A stretch of DNA of 64,000 bases from JBOZRQ01 sp050789255 (GTDB taxonomy: Bacteria; Bacillota; Sulfobacillia; Symbiobacteriales; Symbiobacteriaceae): NCBI GenBank assembly GCA_050789255.1, contig JBOZRQ010000010.1, positions 124,001-188,000 of the forward strand, written 5' to 3'. Under the pieces are notes generated by a model that worked only from the letters and a program-made list of their open reading frames with translations, made no database searches and was not told the DNA's origin. A program made the translations under genes and the position numbers. Shown piece after piece: positions 48,972-57,710 of the stretch (its first letter is position 1; the number at the start of each line of letters is the position of its first letter).

Positions 48972-49853
48972 CTAGTGGTTTTCCTGCACGACAACCGTTG
49001 GCAGCCGGGCCTGTAGCTGTTCCGGCGTAAGCTGGGGCCGGGCCTCTAACAGCAGGGCTGCCAACCCGGCCAACCTACCTGCGTCGTCGCCTGCAAAGGC
49101 GGTGATTCCCGCTTCGCTGGCCCTGCCGAGTGCGTGCGAGAGCGGGCCTTCCTGGCAGTAGCGCCCCGGGACGGGAAGCGTCATCACCCGAATGCGGTAC
49201 CGGGCTTGGGTACGGATCACCCAGTCGATCCCCCGCAGCAGTGCAGAGGTGGTGCCGCTCCCTGCCTGATTGAGCACCTTCACCCCTGCGAGGAGGGCGC
49301 CCTGCGCCGTATTCGCAGCGCACCCGGCGACCCGGGTGCCGTGACCATGGTTGTCGTAGGCACTGCTACGGCCATCGACGAAATCTGCGAAGGCGATGAT
49401 GCGTCCACCGAACGGAGCGTGCCGCGAGATGCCCGTATCCAGGACGGCGATGGTCACTCCCCATCCCTTAGAGCGGCTCTCCACCTCGGCCGACCTGCAC
49501 TGGGGCAAGGCCCGCACCGCGCTGTCCAGCCAGATCCGGGTCACCCCCGGCGCCCGGCACACCTCGGGCAGGGCCCGCACCGGGATCGTGCAGCACATGC
49601 AGCCGAGGGTCGGCAGTGCCCCTGCGAATATACAGTCATGCTCGATCAGTGCGTCGCTGATCGGCGCACAATCCCCATCAACCAAAATGATCAACGGCAG
49701 CCGGACGAACCGGTCGACCAAGCTCTGCCAGAGCCCTCGGAGCCAGCTCGGGAGCCAGCCCGGCGGGCGAAACAGGGCGAGCAGTCGGCTGCGGATCGCC
49801 CCGTCCAGCTTCGCCCCCTCGTTGTCCAGCCATGCCAAGGCTGTTGGCAGCAT
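48972..49853 (-). CDS. Degenerate subtilase (S8 family) lacking catalytic Ser
   Basis: A 293-aa protein (296 if ATG 49862 is used; the AGGGGG Shine-Dalgarno suits ATG 49853 better). It has an I9-like propeptide stretch (PLIILVDGDCAPISDALIE), the Asp motif VTIAVLDTGIS, the His motif DNHGHGTRVAGCAANT, then EAGITAFAGDD. Next comes AGRLAGLAALLLEARPQLTP, where active subtilases have a long stretch with the oxyanion Asn and GTSMA(x)PHVAG. Here the Asn is Asp and the GTSMA Ser is gone, and about 80 residues appear deleted. There is no signal peptide. It is likely an inactive pseudoprotease. Confidence 0.75.
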   Translation of the reverse strand: MLPTALAWLDNEGAKLDGAIRSRLLALFRPPGWLPSWLRGLWQSLVDRFVRLPLIILVDGDCAPISDALIEHDCIFAGALPTLGCMCCTIPVRALPEVCRAPGVTRIWLDSAVRALPQCRSAEVESRSKGWGVTIAVLDTGISRHAPFGGRIIAFADFVDGRSSAYDNHGHGTRVAGCAANTAQGALLAGVKVLNQAGSGTTSALLRGIDWVIRTQARYRIRVMTLPVPGRYCQEGPLSHALGRASEAGITAFAGDDAGRLAGLAALLLEARPQLTPEQLQARLPTVVVQENH

Positions 49854-49856
49854 AAA

Positions 49857-49896
49857 GCGCATACCCCCTACAATTAGGGTATGCGCCTTATGTCAA
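49857..49896 (-). promoter_or_regulatory. Inverted repeat and -35-like box at the subtilase start
   Basis: GCGCATACCC (49857-49866, plus-strand order) and GGGTATGCGC (49877-49886) form a perfect 10-bp inverted repeat overlapping the start of the subtilase gene. TTGACA on the minus strand lies at 49891-49896. The -10 is weak (TTGTAG at 17 bases). Confidence 0.45.
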
Positions 49897-49909
49897 CAGG
49901 TTCGTCCCA

Positions 49910-51058
49910 TCAAGCGTGGCGCCGAATGTAGCGGCAGATCCGACCCAGACCTTCCGAGAGGGCCTCCTCGCTGTTGGCCAGGGAGACCCGCACCAGACCG
50001 GCCCCGTTCGCACCGAAGGCTTCGCCCGGCGCCACCGCCACCTTCTCCTCAGCCAGGATCGACTTGGCCACGGCCACGGAGTCCTGGCTCACGGCGGAGA
50101 TGTCCACCAGCAGGTAGAAGGCGCCCTGCGAGCTGTACCGGTAGAGCCCGTTCTCCTTGAGGATGGAGACCGCCAGGTCCCGGCGGCGCTGGTAGGCGCT
50201 GCGCATCTCCTCCACGCACTCCTGCGGGCCATCCAGGGCGGCGACCGCCGCCTTCTGTGTAATGCTGTTGGTGCTGGAGATCAGGGGCTCCTGCAGCTTG
50301 GTGATCACCGAGGCGACCTCGACCGGCGCCACGGTGTAGCCCAGGCGCCAGCCGGTCATGGCATACGCCTTGGACAGGCCCGACACGGTGATGGTTCGCT
50401 CCGGGGCGAACCGGGCCGGGCTGACGTGCGGAGCGCCGAAGACGATGTGCTCATAGATCTCGTCGGAGAGGAGCCACAGGTCATGGCGCCGACAGAATTC
50501 GGCGATCTCCCGCACCAGCCGCTCCGGGAAGACGGCGCCGGTCGGGTTGCCAGGGCTGTTGATCAGCACCGCCTTGGTGCGGGGGGTGACCAGCCCCTCC
50601 CACTCCGCCAGGTCGGGCAGGAAGTCGTGCTCGGGTTTGAGGGCGTAGTGAACCGGGACCCCGTGGAGAAGCTGCAGGGCCATCTCACCGTTGGGCCAGG
50701 AGAGCCCGGGCATCAGCACCTCGTCGCCGGGATCGACCAGGGCCATGAGGGCGCTGGTCAGGCCGGTCACCGCACCGGGGTGGGCGTTGACGTGCTCCGG
50801 GCCGACATCGAGGTCGTTGTAGCGGCGCATCTTGGCGGCAATGGCCCGGCGCAACTCCGGGATGCCGGCGCCCGCGGTGTACTTGTGAAAGCCGGTGTTC
50901 GCCGCCTCCACGGCAGCCTCCACGATGTGGCTTGGCGTGAAGAAGTTTGGTTCCCCAACCTCCAGGTGGATGCAGCCCTCGGTCTGCCAGGCGAGGTCCA
51001 TGATCACGCGCACGCCCTGGGGCGGCAGTGCGGCGGGTACGGTGGCTAGCGGCTTCAC
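49910..51058 (-). CDS. Aminotransferase class I/II (PLP-dependent)
   Basis: A 382-aa fold-type I aminotransferase. The PLP-binding lysine lies in TVSGLSKAYAMTGWRLGYTV, with NSPGNPTGAVFPERLV and DEIYEHIVFG as the usual substrate/cofactor residues, and FFTPSHIVEAAVEA and YTAGAGIPELRRAIA near the N-terminus. It resembles aspartate/tyrosine aminotransferases of Firmicutes. GTG 51058 follows GGGGGAG by seven bases; the frame is open another 50 residues upstream through the preceding terminator, which excludes that start. The amino donor is not determined. Confidence 0.9.
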   Translation of the reverse strand: MKPLATVPAALPPQGVRVIMDLAWQTEGCIHLEVGEPNFFTPSHIVEAAVEAANTGFHKYTAGAGIPELRRAIAAKMRRYNDLDVGPEHVNAHPGAVTGLTSALMALVDPGDEVLMPGLSWPNGEMALQLLHGVPVHYALKPEHDFLPDLAEWEGLVTPRTKAVLINSPGNPTGAVFPERLVREIAEFCRRHDLWLLSDEIYEHIVFGAPHVSPARFAPERTITVSGLSKAYAMTGWRLGYTVAPVEVASVITKLQEPLISSTNSITQKAAVAALDGPQECVEEMRSAYQRRRDLAVSILKENGLYRYSSQGAFYLLVDISAVSQDSVAVAKSILAEEKVAVAPGEAFGANGAGLVRVSLANSEEALSEGLGRICRYIRRHA

Positions 51059-51137
51059 GCAAGGCTCCCCCTCATCAGATCGAGCTTCGATTATCGAAGA
51101 GGATTCCATTAGCGCACGAAAGACTCCTACAAGGCGC

Positions 51138-51170
51138 GAAAAAAGATGGCACGGGTTCTCCGTGCCATCT
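51138..51170 (-). terminator. Rho-independent terminator after the NifX-like gene
   Basis: AGATGGCACGG (51144-51154) pairs with CCGTGCCATCT (51160-51170). On the minus strand the stem is followed by a TTTTTT run. Confidence 0.85.
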
Positions 51171-51179
51171 GCTGCGGGC

Positions 51180-51530
51180 TTAGTGGCTGCAGGAGCCGCC
51201 GCCGTCAAGCTTCTCGGCGGTCAGCTTCAGGGTGCCGGCGAGGAAGTCGTTCAGGACCTGGTGAGGATCGCCGGTGGCGCCCAGCTGAACCTTAACGCCC
51301 ATGGACTGGAACATGCCCATCGCGTGGGCCGGCATCCCCCAGGCGACGACCTGGTTGACGCCCAGCCGGGCCAGGAAGTGCGGGGGCGGGCCGCCGGGGC
51401 CGTGGCCGGGGTTGGGCAGCTCAGCGGTCTGCTTGATCTTGCCGTCTTCAATGTCGGCAATGAGGAACCGCTGGGCCATGCCCAGGTGATTGGACACCTC
51501 GGCGCCCGAAATCGGGATCGCAATACGCAT
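51180..51530 (-). CDS. NifX/NifB C-terminal-like (dinitrogenase iron-molybdenum cofactor family) protein
   Basis: A 116-aa protein of the family sharing a fold with NifX, NafY and the NifB C-terminal domain (MTH1175-like): MRIAIPISGAEVSNHLGMAQRFLIADIEDG, LARLGVNQVVAWGMPAHAM and MFQSMGVKVQLGATGD. It ends with GGGSCSH. In non-diazotrophs such proteins bind iron-sulfur or metal clusters of unknown fate. It stands between the fused permease and the aminotransferase genes, both on the same strand, and ends at a strong terminator. Confidence 0.88.
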   Translation of the reverse strand: MRIAIPISGAEVSNHLGMAQRFLIADIEDGKIKQTAELPNPGHGPGGPPPHFLARLGVNQVVAWGMPAHAMGMFQSMGVKVQLGATGDPHQVLNDFLAGTLKLTAEKLDGGGSCSH

Positions 51531-51608
51531 GGATTGGGCCTCCTTGTTTATCGAGCTTTACGCTTCGATCATACCAAGGCTGCCCACGCCGCTCAGTGAT
51601 GCTTGTCA

Positions 51609-54440
51609 CTAGTACGAGCCGTCTTTGTAAGGAATGGTCACACAGGGGCCGTCGGACGACCTGCACACCTCTACATCGCCGCCGATCGCCCCCACGCGGG
51701 CGCTGTTCAGCGGGCCCAGCGTCAGCGAGACCTCGTGGCTGCGGGCGCCCGTCTCCAGCTTTGCGCCGTAACCCGCCGGGATCTTGTTGAAGAGCGCTGA
51801 GGCCACGTCCGGGGCAGGCGCCCACTGGAGGCCGTCCATCGACCAGATCGAGATCACCCAGTTGTCCGGCCCGGGTACGGTGCCTGCAAGCACCAGCACC
51901 TTCTGGGCCGTCACCGTCCCGTAAGCCGGCTTGATTGGCCGGTCGACCACCTGCACCCTGCCCGTTTGCGCCGTGTCCTGGATGAAGAGGTACCCTTTGC
52001 CCGGGCCGACCCGGTCCTGAGGCAGTGCGATGCTCAAGACCCGTACCCCTCCCGGCAGGTCGAACAGGTTGGTGTGCCCGCGGGTCGCCTCCTGAATATC
52101 GGAGGACCATAGGCGAGCGGCCCGTGCTTCAACCAAATAGCTAACAATGAGGGCGGGGAGCTTGGCCGCTGCCACCTCGGCATCTGCCTTCGATCCCATG
52201 CCGTAGATGGTGTCCAGGGCGATCTGCATCTCTTTGCGGGTTTGCGCCATACCACCGGCCTGGGCAGCTAACGCGGCACTCGCCTTCTCGCGGGCCGCCA
52301 GCACCGCCCCCGTAGCCGGGGTGATCACGGCGACGATCGCGGCGACCACTGCCCACTCGCGCCCAAGGCTCCGCCAATGGCGGGCAGGAATCCGGACCTG
52401 CCCCTGCGGAGTGACTTCGATCTCCGGCAGGGGTGAATTAGTCAGCACCGCCTGTTGCCGTCTGCGGAGTCCCTCGGCAAACAGATTGAAGGCCAGCACG
52501 GCCGCAAAGAACGCGACAGCGGGAACCAGAAGAGCCCACGGCGCATGGTAGATCAGATCGTAGGGCTTGGAGAGCATGGAGGACCAGTCAGGAATGCGGG
52601 GCAGCGTTCTGCCCCCGATGCGCTCCCCACCGCCCAAGTAGATGCCGAAGACGCCCATCTGGGCCATCAGCAGCAGCGTCCAGGCCATGTCTGTCGCTGC
52701 ACTGACCCACAGCTGCGGGATCAGATGCGGAAGCACGTGGTTCCCCACGATCCGTCTGTCGTCGGCCCCAACCGCACGGGCGCCCTCCAGGAAGGGCAGG
52801 TTCAGCACGGAGTCCGCCTGGAGCCGAACGGTCTCAGCGAGGCGCGGGACGCCAACCACCGCCAGGATCAGGGTGATCAGGGCGAAGTAGACCGGAGTGC
52901 TGACGGCGCCCAGGTAACGCAGGGGGATGATGGCTGCGGGGATCAGCATGACCGGCAGACCGGCCAGGGTGAGGCTGAGCACCTTGCTCCACCAGGCCGG
53001 CATGCGGCCGCGATAGGCCGCCCGCAGTCCCCACGGCAGGGCGAGCAGGAAGCGAATCGGGGTGATCGCCATGGTCAGGAAGATCGTGTAGCGGGCGCCC
53101 ACCAGGGCCCGGGCCAGCACGTCTCGGCCTTCCATGTCCGAGCCGAGGGGGTAGCCCGGCAGCCCGGGCCGAAAGGGCGGGTAGAAGACCTGGCCCCCGG
53201 AGACGATGTACTTGGCGGTCGTGTTGACCGTGCGCAGGTCCGCCACCTTGTCGCCGAAGAACCCGAGGAAGAGCAGGGCGCCCACCCCGATGGTTCCCAC
53301 CAGCAAGGGCCAGTTAAGCAGCAACTCCCGGACCAGGCGGCTCGGCCGCATCAGCCAGATTCCCCTGGTCACGAACCCAAAGTAGAGCAGCTCAGCACGC
53401 GCCTGAACCGCCTTCCGGAACGCCAAGAGCCTGGCCAGGATCTCTGCCTGCCACTCCCGGAACACGACCGCTGAATGGGCTTCCTGGCTGCGGAGCCGGG
53501 GGTCGAGAAGCAGCCGGCTCAGGCTGAAGCTGCCCTCAATGATCAGCGCCAGCGACAAAAGGGTGACCGCAATCGAGGACGAGGCAGCGGACTGGCCGCC
53601 CCGTTCCAGGATCAGACCCAGGGTGCGGCCCACCCCCGGGTAATAGAGCAGCAGTTCGACCACCACCAGGCCGGTCACCAGCATCCCTACAATAGATGGA
53701 CCCGACTCGGCGATGCGGATCCAGGCGTTGCGGGCAGCATGTCCCACCACCACCCGCCACTGGGAGAGCCCTTTGGCTCTGGCGGTGCGTATGTAAAGTT
53801 GGTCGAAGACCTCGTCAAAGGCGACCGTCGCTGCCCGCGCAATCAGAGCCACGGGCAGGCAGCCCAGCGCCAGGGCAGGGGCCACCATATGCACCAGCGT
53901 GACATCCACGGAGTTGGGCGAGAGGAGCAACCCCTGAATCTTGTGGATCTCCTCTCCCCAGATCATCAGCTTTCGCAGGAAGAAAACCAGAAGCACGTCG
54001 GGGGCGGAAAGGATCACTAGAGTGCCTGTGAGCGCCAGGCTCCGCAACCAGCGGGCGCCGAACCGGCTGGTGAGGAAGCCTGCCAGCCCGCCGAGCAGCA
54101 TGCTGAGTGCGAGCCCCAACACGACCACCGCCACGCTCCGCGGCACCTGCGAGCGCATCACTGCAGATAGCGGTTGGTCGTCACGGTAGCCCGGCGGGCC
54201 TAGCCTCTTAAGCACGCCAGGGTCACCACGCAGAAGCTGGCCAAGGTAGGCCGCTTCGGCCTTACTCCACTGAACGATGGAGAATCGGGGCACGACGCTG
54301 GGGCCGGACGGAGGCTGTACACCGTCCTGGATGTGCAGAAGGGAGCTGATCAAGATCACGCCGACGATGAAAAGGAGTAGACGCTGCCCCAGCCACGCGA
54401 TCCAGCCAAGTCTCTGCAAAGGTAATAGCACCCCTTCCAT
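51609..54440 (-). CDS. Fused DppB-DppC-type ABC permease with C-terminal extension
   Basis: A 943-aa protein. The first half resembles DppB: long N-terminal region, six spans, and an EAA-type loop TARAKGLSQWRVVVGHAARN with LLYYPGVGRTL (about 220-280). The second half resembles DppC: LGSDMEGRDVLARALVGARYTIF (about 430-455) and GARAVGADDRRIVGNHVLPH (about 552-575). Both halves have several spans. After about residue 650 a further segment has one span (VVAAIVAVITPATGAVLAA) and a large extracellular domain. I chose ATG 54440 by default; the ribosome site is weak. No ATPase or binding-protein genes lie nearby. DppB and DppC are normally separate. Confidence 0.75.
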   Translation of the reverse strand: MEGVLLPLQRLGWIAWLGQRLLLFIVGVILISSLLHIQDGVQPPSGPSVVPRFSIVQWSKAEAAYLGQLLRGDPGVLKRLGPPGYRDDQPLSAVMRSQVPRSVAVVVLGLALSMLLGGLAGFLTSRFGARWLRSLALTGTLVILSAPDVLLVFFLRKLMIWGEEIHKIQGLLLSPNSVDVTLVHMVAPALALGCLPVALIARAATVAFDEVFDQLYIRTARAKGLSQWRVVVGHAARNAWIRIAESGPSIVGMLVTGLVVVELLLYYPGVGRTLGLILERGGQSAASSSIAVTLLSLALIIEGSFSLSRLLLDPRLRSQEAHSAVVFREWQAEILARLLAFRKAVQARAELLYFGFVTRGIWLMRPSRLVRELLLNWPLLVGTIGVGALLFLGFFGDKVADLRTVNTTAKYIVSGGQVFYPPFRPGLPGYPLGSDMEGRDVLARALVGARYTIFLTMAITPIRFLLALPWGLRAAYRGRMPAWWSKVLSLTLAGLPVMLIPAAIIPLRYLGAVSTPVYFALITLILAVVGVPRLAETVRLQADSVLNLPFLEGARAVGADDRRIVGNHVLPHLIPQLWVSAATDMAWTLLLMAQMGVFGIYLGGGERIGGRTLPRIPDWSSMLSKPYDLIYHAPWALLVPAVAFFAAVLAFNLFAEGLRRRQQAVLTNSPLPEIEVTPQGQVRIPARHWRSLGREWAVVAAIVAVITPATGAVLAAREKASAALAAQAGGMAQTRKEMQIALDTIYGMGSKADAEVAAAKLPALIVSYLVEARAARLWSSDIQEATRGHTNLFDLPGGVRVLSIALPQDRVGPGKGYLFIQDTAQTGRVQVVDRPIKPAYGTVTAQKVLVLAGTVPGPDNWVISIWSMDGLQWAPAPDVASALFNKIPAGYGAKLETGARSHEVSLTLGPLNSARVGAIGGDVEVCRSSDGPCVTIPYKDGSY

Positions 54441-54485
54441 TTGACACAGAGAAGAGGTGATTAGTTCACGCAATTAGTGAATAAG

Positions 54486-54517
54486 ACGACCCGCTGCCTG
54501 TGGCGGCAGCGGGTCGT
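54486..54517 (-). terminator. Hairpin terminator after the PLD-like gene
   Basis: CGACCCGCTGCC (54487-54498) pairs with GGCAGCGGGTCG (54505-54516). It follows the stop of the 367-aa gene on the minus strand and lies before the fused permease gene. Confidence 0.6.
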
Positions 54518-54524
54518 ATCGTGG

Positions 54525-55628
54525 TCAGAACCCGAAGGTCAGTTGCACCGACCGGAGCTTGGGGTCATGGAGCAGCCGGGAAAGCTCCTCCACGCTGCGT
54601 GCGTCCTCGGGCAGAATCGTCAGGACTCGATACTCCAGGCTGCTCTCAGAGAGCACCGAGTCGCTGAAGGTCTCGGTCAGGACCCGGGTAGTCTGCACGT
54701 TCACCCAGGTCTCGGCGTCCATCCCCTGGCTGTCGACCCGGTTGTAGATCTCGCCGAAGAATGCCTCCAACTCCCGGCGTGCGAGGCCATACTGCTGCTT
54801 GAGCAGAGCCCGTCCCTCCACCGAGTTCAGGCGCTCCCGCAGTTGGCGCTCCCGGGCGCCGAAGAGCCGGGGCCAGTCCCGCTCCAGGAACGACCGGGGA
54901 ACCAGGTAGTACCCGTTCCACTCCAGCCCGTTCTCAGCGAGGATCGCCTCCAGGTCATCCTTGGCCCGGATCACATCGTCCAGCTTGAAGAGGGCGACCT
55001 CCACCGGGCGCACCGCCCGGCCCCACTCCCCCTCACCCGCCCCGAACTCCTTGGGGTCGAGCCTGCGGGAGCGCCTGGTGCCCTTCATGCTCACCCGGAC
55101 GAAGGCGCCCAGCCGGGTGATTTCGTCGGCGACGCTACGCATCTCCTGACGCTGGGTGGTCTCCACCACCAGGTCGGTCCAGGCCGCCTCACTGAGCGGC
55201 GCCGCCAAATTCCACCAGGTGGCCAGATCCTGGGCCACCTCGGCACTGTCCTCCAGCAGGGTGCCAAAGGCGCGCTGGGACTCCAGCCCCTCCAGCGTGA
55301 AGTGAGCGGCGGTTACCAGGGCCGGCCCCTCCGGCCCCACGGCGTAGACGCTGCTGGCCAGGTCGGGCAGGGAGCGCACCTCGCAGCCGGGCAGGTCACG
55401 CAACGCCTGCAGGGCGGTCATGTCCACCTTGCCCTCGGCCAGGCGCTCGGCGCTCAGGTGGGTCATTACGCGGATCTGCACGCCGCTGCGAGCCAGGTAC
55501 GGCAGGAATGCCGACACGGCGTCATAGCCGATGCGGGGACTCGCAATCCAGAGCTCGGTCCAGTTCGTACGCAGCATCTGAGCCAGGGAGGATTTGCCCC
55601 CGATCACCGTCGTCGCCATGCCGATCAT
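54525..55628 (-). CDS. Hypothetical protein with a PLD-like N-terminal domain
   Basis: A 367-aa cytoplasmic protein. The first 130 residues read as a phospholipase D-like alpha/beta domain: NWTELWIASPRIGYDAVSAFLPYLARSGVQIRVM, cited as ELWIASPRIGYDAVSAFLPY, followed by LPGCEVRSLPDLASSVYAVG and ALVTAAHFTLEGL. The catalytic HxKxxxxD motif is not present, so it may be non-catalytic. The rest is helical (RQLRERLNSVEGRALLKQQY). The ATG is one of several close together (55631, 55628, 55619), with no clear Shine-Dalgarno. It is separated by a terminator from the fused permease gene. Confidence 0.6.
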   Translation of the reverse strand: MIGMATTVIGGKSSLAQMLRTNWTELWIASPRIGYDAVSAFLPYLARSGVQIRVMTHLSAERLAEGKVDMTALQALRDLPGCEVRSLPDLASSVYAVGPEGPALVTAAHFTLEGLESQRAFGTLLEDSAEVAQDLATWWNLAAPLSEAAWTDLVVETTQRQEMRSVADEITRLGAFVRVSMKGTRRSRRLDPKEFGAGEGEWGRAVRPVEVALFKLDDVIRAKDDLEAILAENGLEWNGYYLVPRSFLERDWPRLFGARERQLRERLNSVEGRALLKQQYGLARRELEAFFGEIYNRVDSQGMDAETWVNVQTTRVLTETFSDSVLSESSLEYRVLTILPEDARSVEELSRLLHDPKLRSVQLTFGF

Positions 55629-55643
55629 CACCGTCCCGTTAGC

Positions 55644-56780
55644 CTAGGCCTCTTGAAGCAGCCGCACCATCAGCGCGGCGCGCTGGGCGAGGCTGTCGAC
55701 CTCAATATACTCCTCGAAGGTGTGCAGCCCGTCGCCGACGGCGCCCAGGCCGTCTATGGTGGGGCAGCCCACACCGGATGTGAAGTTTCCATCGCTCCCG
55801 CCGCCGGTACCGGCCTCGCCGACCGTGAAGCCAAGCTCCTCCGCCAGGGCCTGTGCCCGCTGGAAGAGGGCCACGGTCGCCTCGTTACGGACCATCGGCG
55901 GGCGGTTGATGCCGCCCGTGATCTCCAGGCGGGCGCCGGGCAGCACAGGCTGGAGCCCCTTGACGATGGCGTCGATCCGATGGGCCTCCTCCATGGTCAT
56001 GAAGCGCAGGTCGACCTCGGCGGTCGCCTCGGCGGGGACCACGTTGGAGCGGCTGCCGCCCGAGAGGACGCCCACGTTGACCGTGGTGCCCACGGACATG
56101 TCGGTGAGCCGCTGGAGGGTAAGGATGTGGTGAGCCATCTCCTCCAGGGCGTTGATGCCCTTGGTAGGATCGGCGCCGGCGTGGGCGGGCTTGCCGATCA
56201 CCTTGATCTTGTAGCTGCCGGTGCCCTTGCGCCAGGTCTTCAGCGCCCCGGTCGGGGGCATGGCAGGCTCGGTCACCAGCGCCACCGCCGAGCGGCGGGC
56301 CTCGGTCTCGATCTGCTCACGGGAAGCAGCGGAGCCGACCTCCTCGTCGGAGGTGAGCAGGCAAACCACCTTGCGGCGGGGCGCCAGTCCCAGCTCCTTC
56401 ATGCAACGAAGCGCCCAGAGAAAGAGCGTGTAGCCGGCCTTCATGTCCGAGGTGCCGGGGCCATAGAGCCGTCCGTTCTCGACGCGCAGCGGATTCTTTG
56501 CGATGTCGCCCACGTCGAAGACCGTGTCCATATGCGAGAGGACGAGGGTCTGCCCCTCCTCCCGACCGGCGCCCCACGCTACCCGGAGCAGATCGCCCCG
56601 GTTCTCACGCGGGAGGGTCTCCACGCTGGCGCCGGCGTCGGTGAACAGCTCCGCCAAACGGCGGCCCAGCCGGTCCACGGCGGCCTTGTCATTCGAGGGG
56701 GACTCCAGCCGGACAAACTCCTCAAGGTCCCGCAGAATCTCATCCTTGTGTGCTTCCATGTAGGCAAGGACTGGATGCAA
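55644..56780 (-). CDS. M20-family metallopeptidase (glutamate carboxypeptidase-like)
   Basis: A 378-aa zinc peptidase. Metal ligands are visible in LVLSHMDTVFDVGD (His and Asp), LYGPGTSDMKAGYTLFLWAL (bridging Asp), LLTSDEEVGS (Glu-Glu, catalytic and ligand) and the C-terminal GLGAVGDGLHTFEEYIEVDS (His). It has the M20 dimerisation domain in the middle (GKPAHAGADPTKGINALEEM). The overall pattern is close to CPG2-type glutamate carboxypeptidases. It begins at TTG 56780, six bases after AGAGGTG. It follows the methyltransferase gene by 21 bases and may be in one transcript with it. Confidence 0.88.
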   Translation of the reverse strand: MHPVLAYMEAHKDEILRDLEEFVRLESPSNDKAAVDRLGRRLAELFTDAGASVETLPRENRGDLLRVAWGAGREEGQTLVLSHMDTVFDVGDIAKNPLRVENGRLYGPGTSDMKAGYTLFLWALRCMKELGLAPRRKVVCLLTSDEEVGSAASREQIETEARRSAVALVTEPAMPPTGALKTWRKGTGSYKIKVIGKPAHAGADPTKGINALEEMAHHILTLQRLTDMSVGTTVNVGVLSGGSRSNVVPAEATAEVDLRFMTMEEAHRIDAIVKGLQPVLPGARLEITGGINRPPMVRNEATVALFQRAQALAEELGFTVGEAGTGGGSDGNFTSGVGCPTIDGLGAVGDGLHTFEEYIEVDSLAQRAALMVRLLQEA

Positions 56781-56801
56781 TTCTTACACCTCTTCCGATG
56801 G

Positions 56802-57578
56802 TTACGCTCCGGCGGCCCGGGCGCCCTCCTCCGCACGGCGGCGGCTGGCCAGGGCAGCCATGTTCTCCTCGGCCAGGCGGCAGTAGCCCGGGTCCATGTC
56901 GACGCCGATCCAACGGCGCCCGAGCAACTCGGCGGCCTGACAGGTGGAGCCGCTCCCATTGAACGGGTCGAGCACCAGGTCGCCCTTGTAAGTGTACAGC
57001 TTAATCAGGCGGCTGGGTAGCTCTACAGGGAAGGGAGCCGGGTGGCCCGCCTTCTTGGCGCTGGCCGTCGGGAAGGACCAGATCGACTTGGTGTCCCGGA
57101 CGAACTCCTCGGAGGTCAGGTCGGTCTCGCCCTTGTGGCCCATGGCCCAGTCGCCCTTGGAGAATACGAGGATGTACTCGTGCACGTCCCGCAGGGTCGG
57201 GTTGGACGGCCGGCACCACGAACCCCAGGCGGTAGATACACCTACGGAAGCGCCCTTGTCCCAGATGATCTCGCCGCGCATGTTGAAGCCCAGCTTGATC
57301 ATTTGTGTGGTGATGTAGGCGTGCAGCGGCAGGTAGGGCTTGCGGTCCACCCCGGCCACGTTGATGGCGATGCGTCCGCCCGGGGCCATGACACGGTGGC
57401 ATTCCTTCCAGACCGACTCCAGCAGGGCGAGGTAGTCGTCCAGGGGAAGGCAGTCCTCATGGCTGGCGTATTTGATGCCCACGTTGTAAGGCGGCGAGGT
57501 GACCACCAGGTCCACCACGCCGTCGGGAATAAAACTCAAGTCCCGGGAATCCCGGTTGTAGATGTGATTGGCGTACAT
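56802..57578 (-). CDS. Site-specific DNA methyltransferase (beta-class, N4/N6 type)
   Basis: A 258-aa DNA methyltransferase. Motif IV, TSPPYN (about residues 27-32), precedes motif I, DPFNGSGST (about 204-212), the order of the beta class; SPPY is most common in N4-cytosine enzymes but also occurs in N6-adenine ones. Other conserved parts are VMAPGGRIAINVAG and GRRWIGVDMDPGYCRLAEEN. No restriction endonuclease gene lies adjacent, so it is an orphan enzyme. GGAGGG precedes ATG 57578. Its upstream region carries a regular GGCGCG array and a perfect palindrome. Confidence 0.9.
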   Translation of the reverse strand: MYANHIYNRDSRDLSFIPDGVVDLVVTSPPYNVGIKYASHEDCLPLDDYLALLESVWKECHRVMAPGGRIAINVAGVDRKPYLPLHAYITTQMIKLGFNMRGEIIWDKGASVGVSTAWGSWCRPSNPTLRDVHEYILVFSKGDWAMGHKGETDLTSEEFVRDTKSIWSFPTASAKKAGHPAPFPVELPSRLIKLYTYKGDLVLDPFNGSGSTCQAAELLGRRWIGVDMDPGYCRLAEENMAALASRRRAEEGARAAGA

Positions 57579-57610
57579 GGCATCCCTCCGTTGGCAGTGG
57601 ACACAGCAAT

Positions 57611-57710
57611 GGCGCGTTCTGGGAGTATTTCGCGCCTAGGCGCGAAATTCCTCCTAACCAATGGCGCGTGTAGTAACTTTATCTGGCGCGACCAACCAGA
57701 CATTGGCGCG
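57611..57710 (-). promoter_or_regulatory. GGCGCG array with 22-bp palindrome upstream of the methyltransferase
   Basis: GGCGCG occurs at 57611, 57639, 57663, 57685 and 57705, most copies as TGGCGCG. The spacing decreases from 28 to 24, 22 and 20 bases. A perfect 22-bp palindrome at 57627-57648 (ATTTCGCGCCTAGGCGCGAA, then AT) contains one copy in each orientation. The array lies within 132 bases upstream of the methyltransferase start. Confidence 0.65.
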
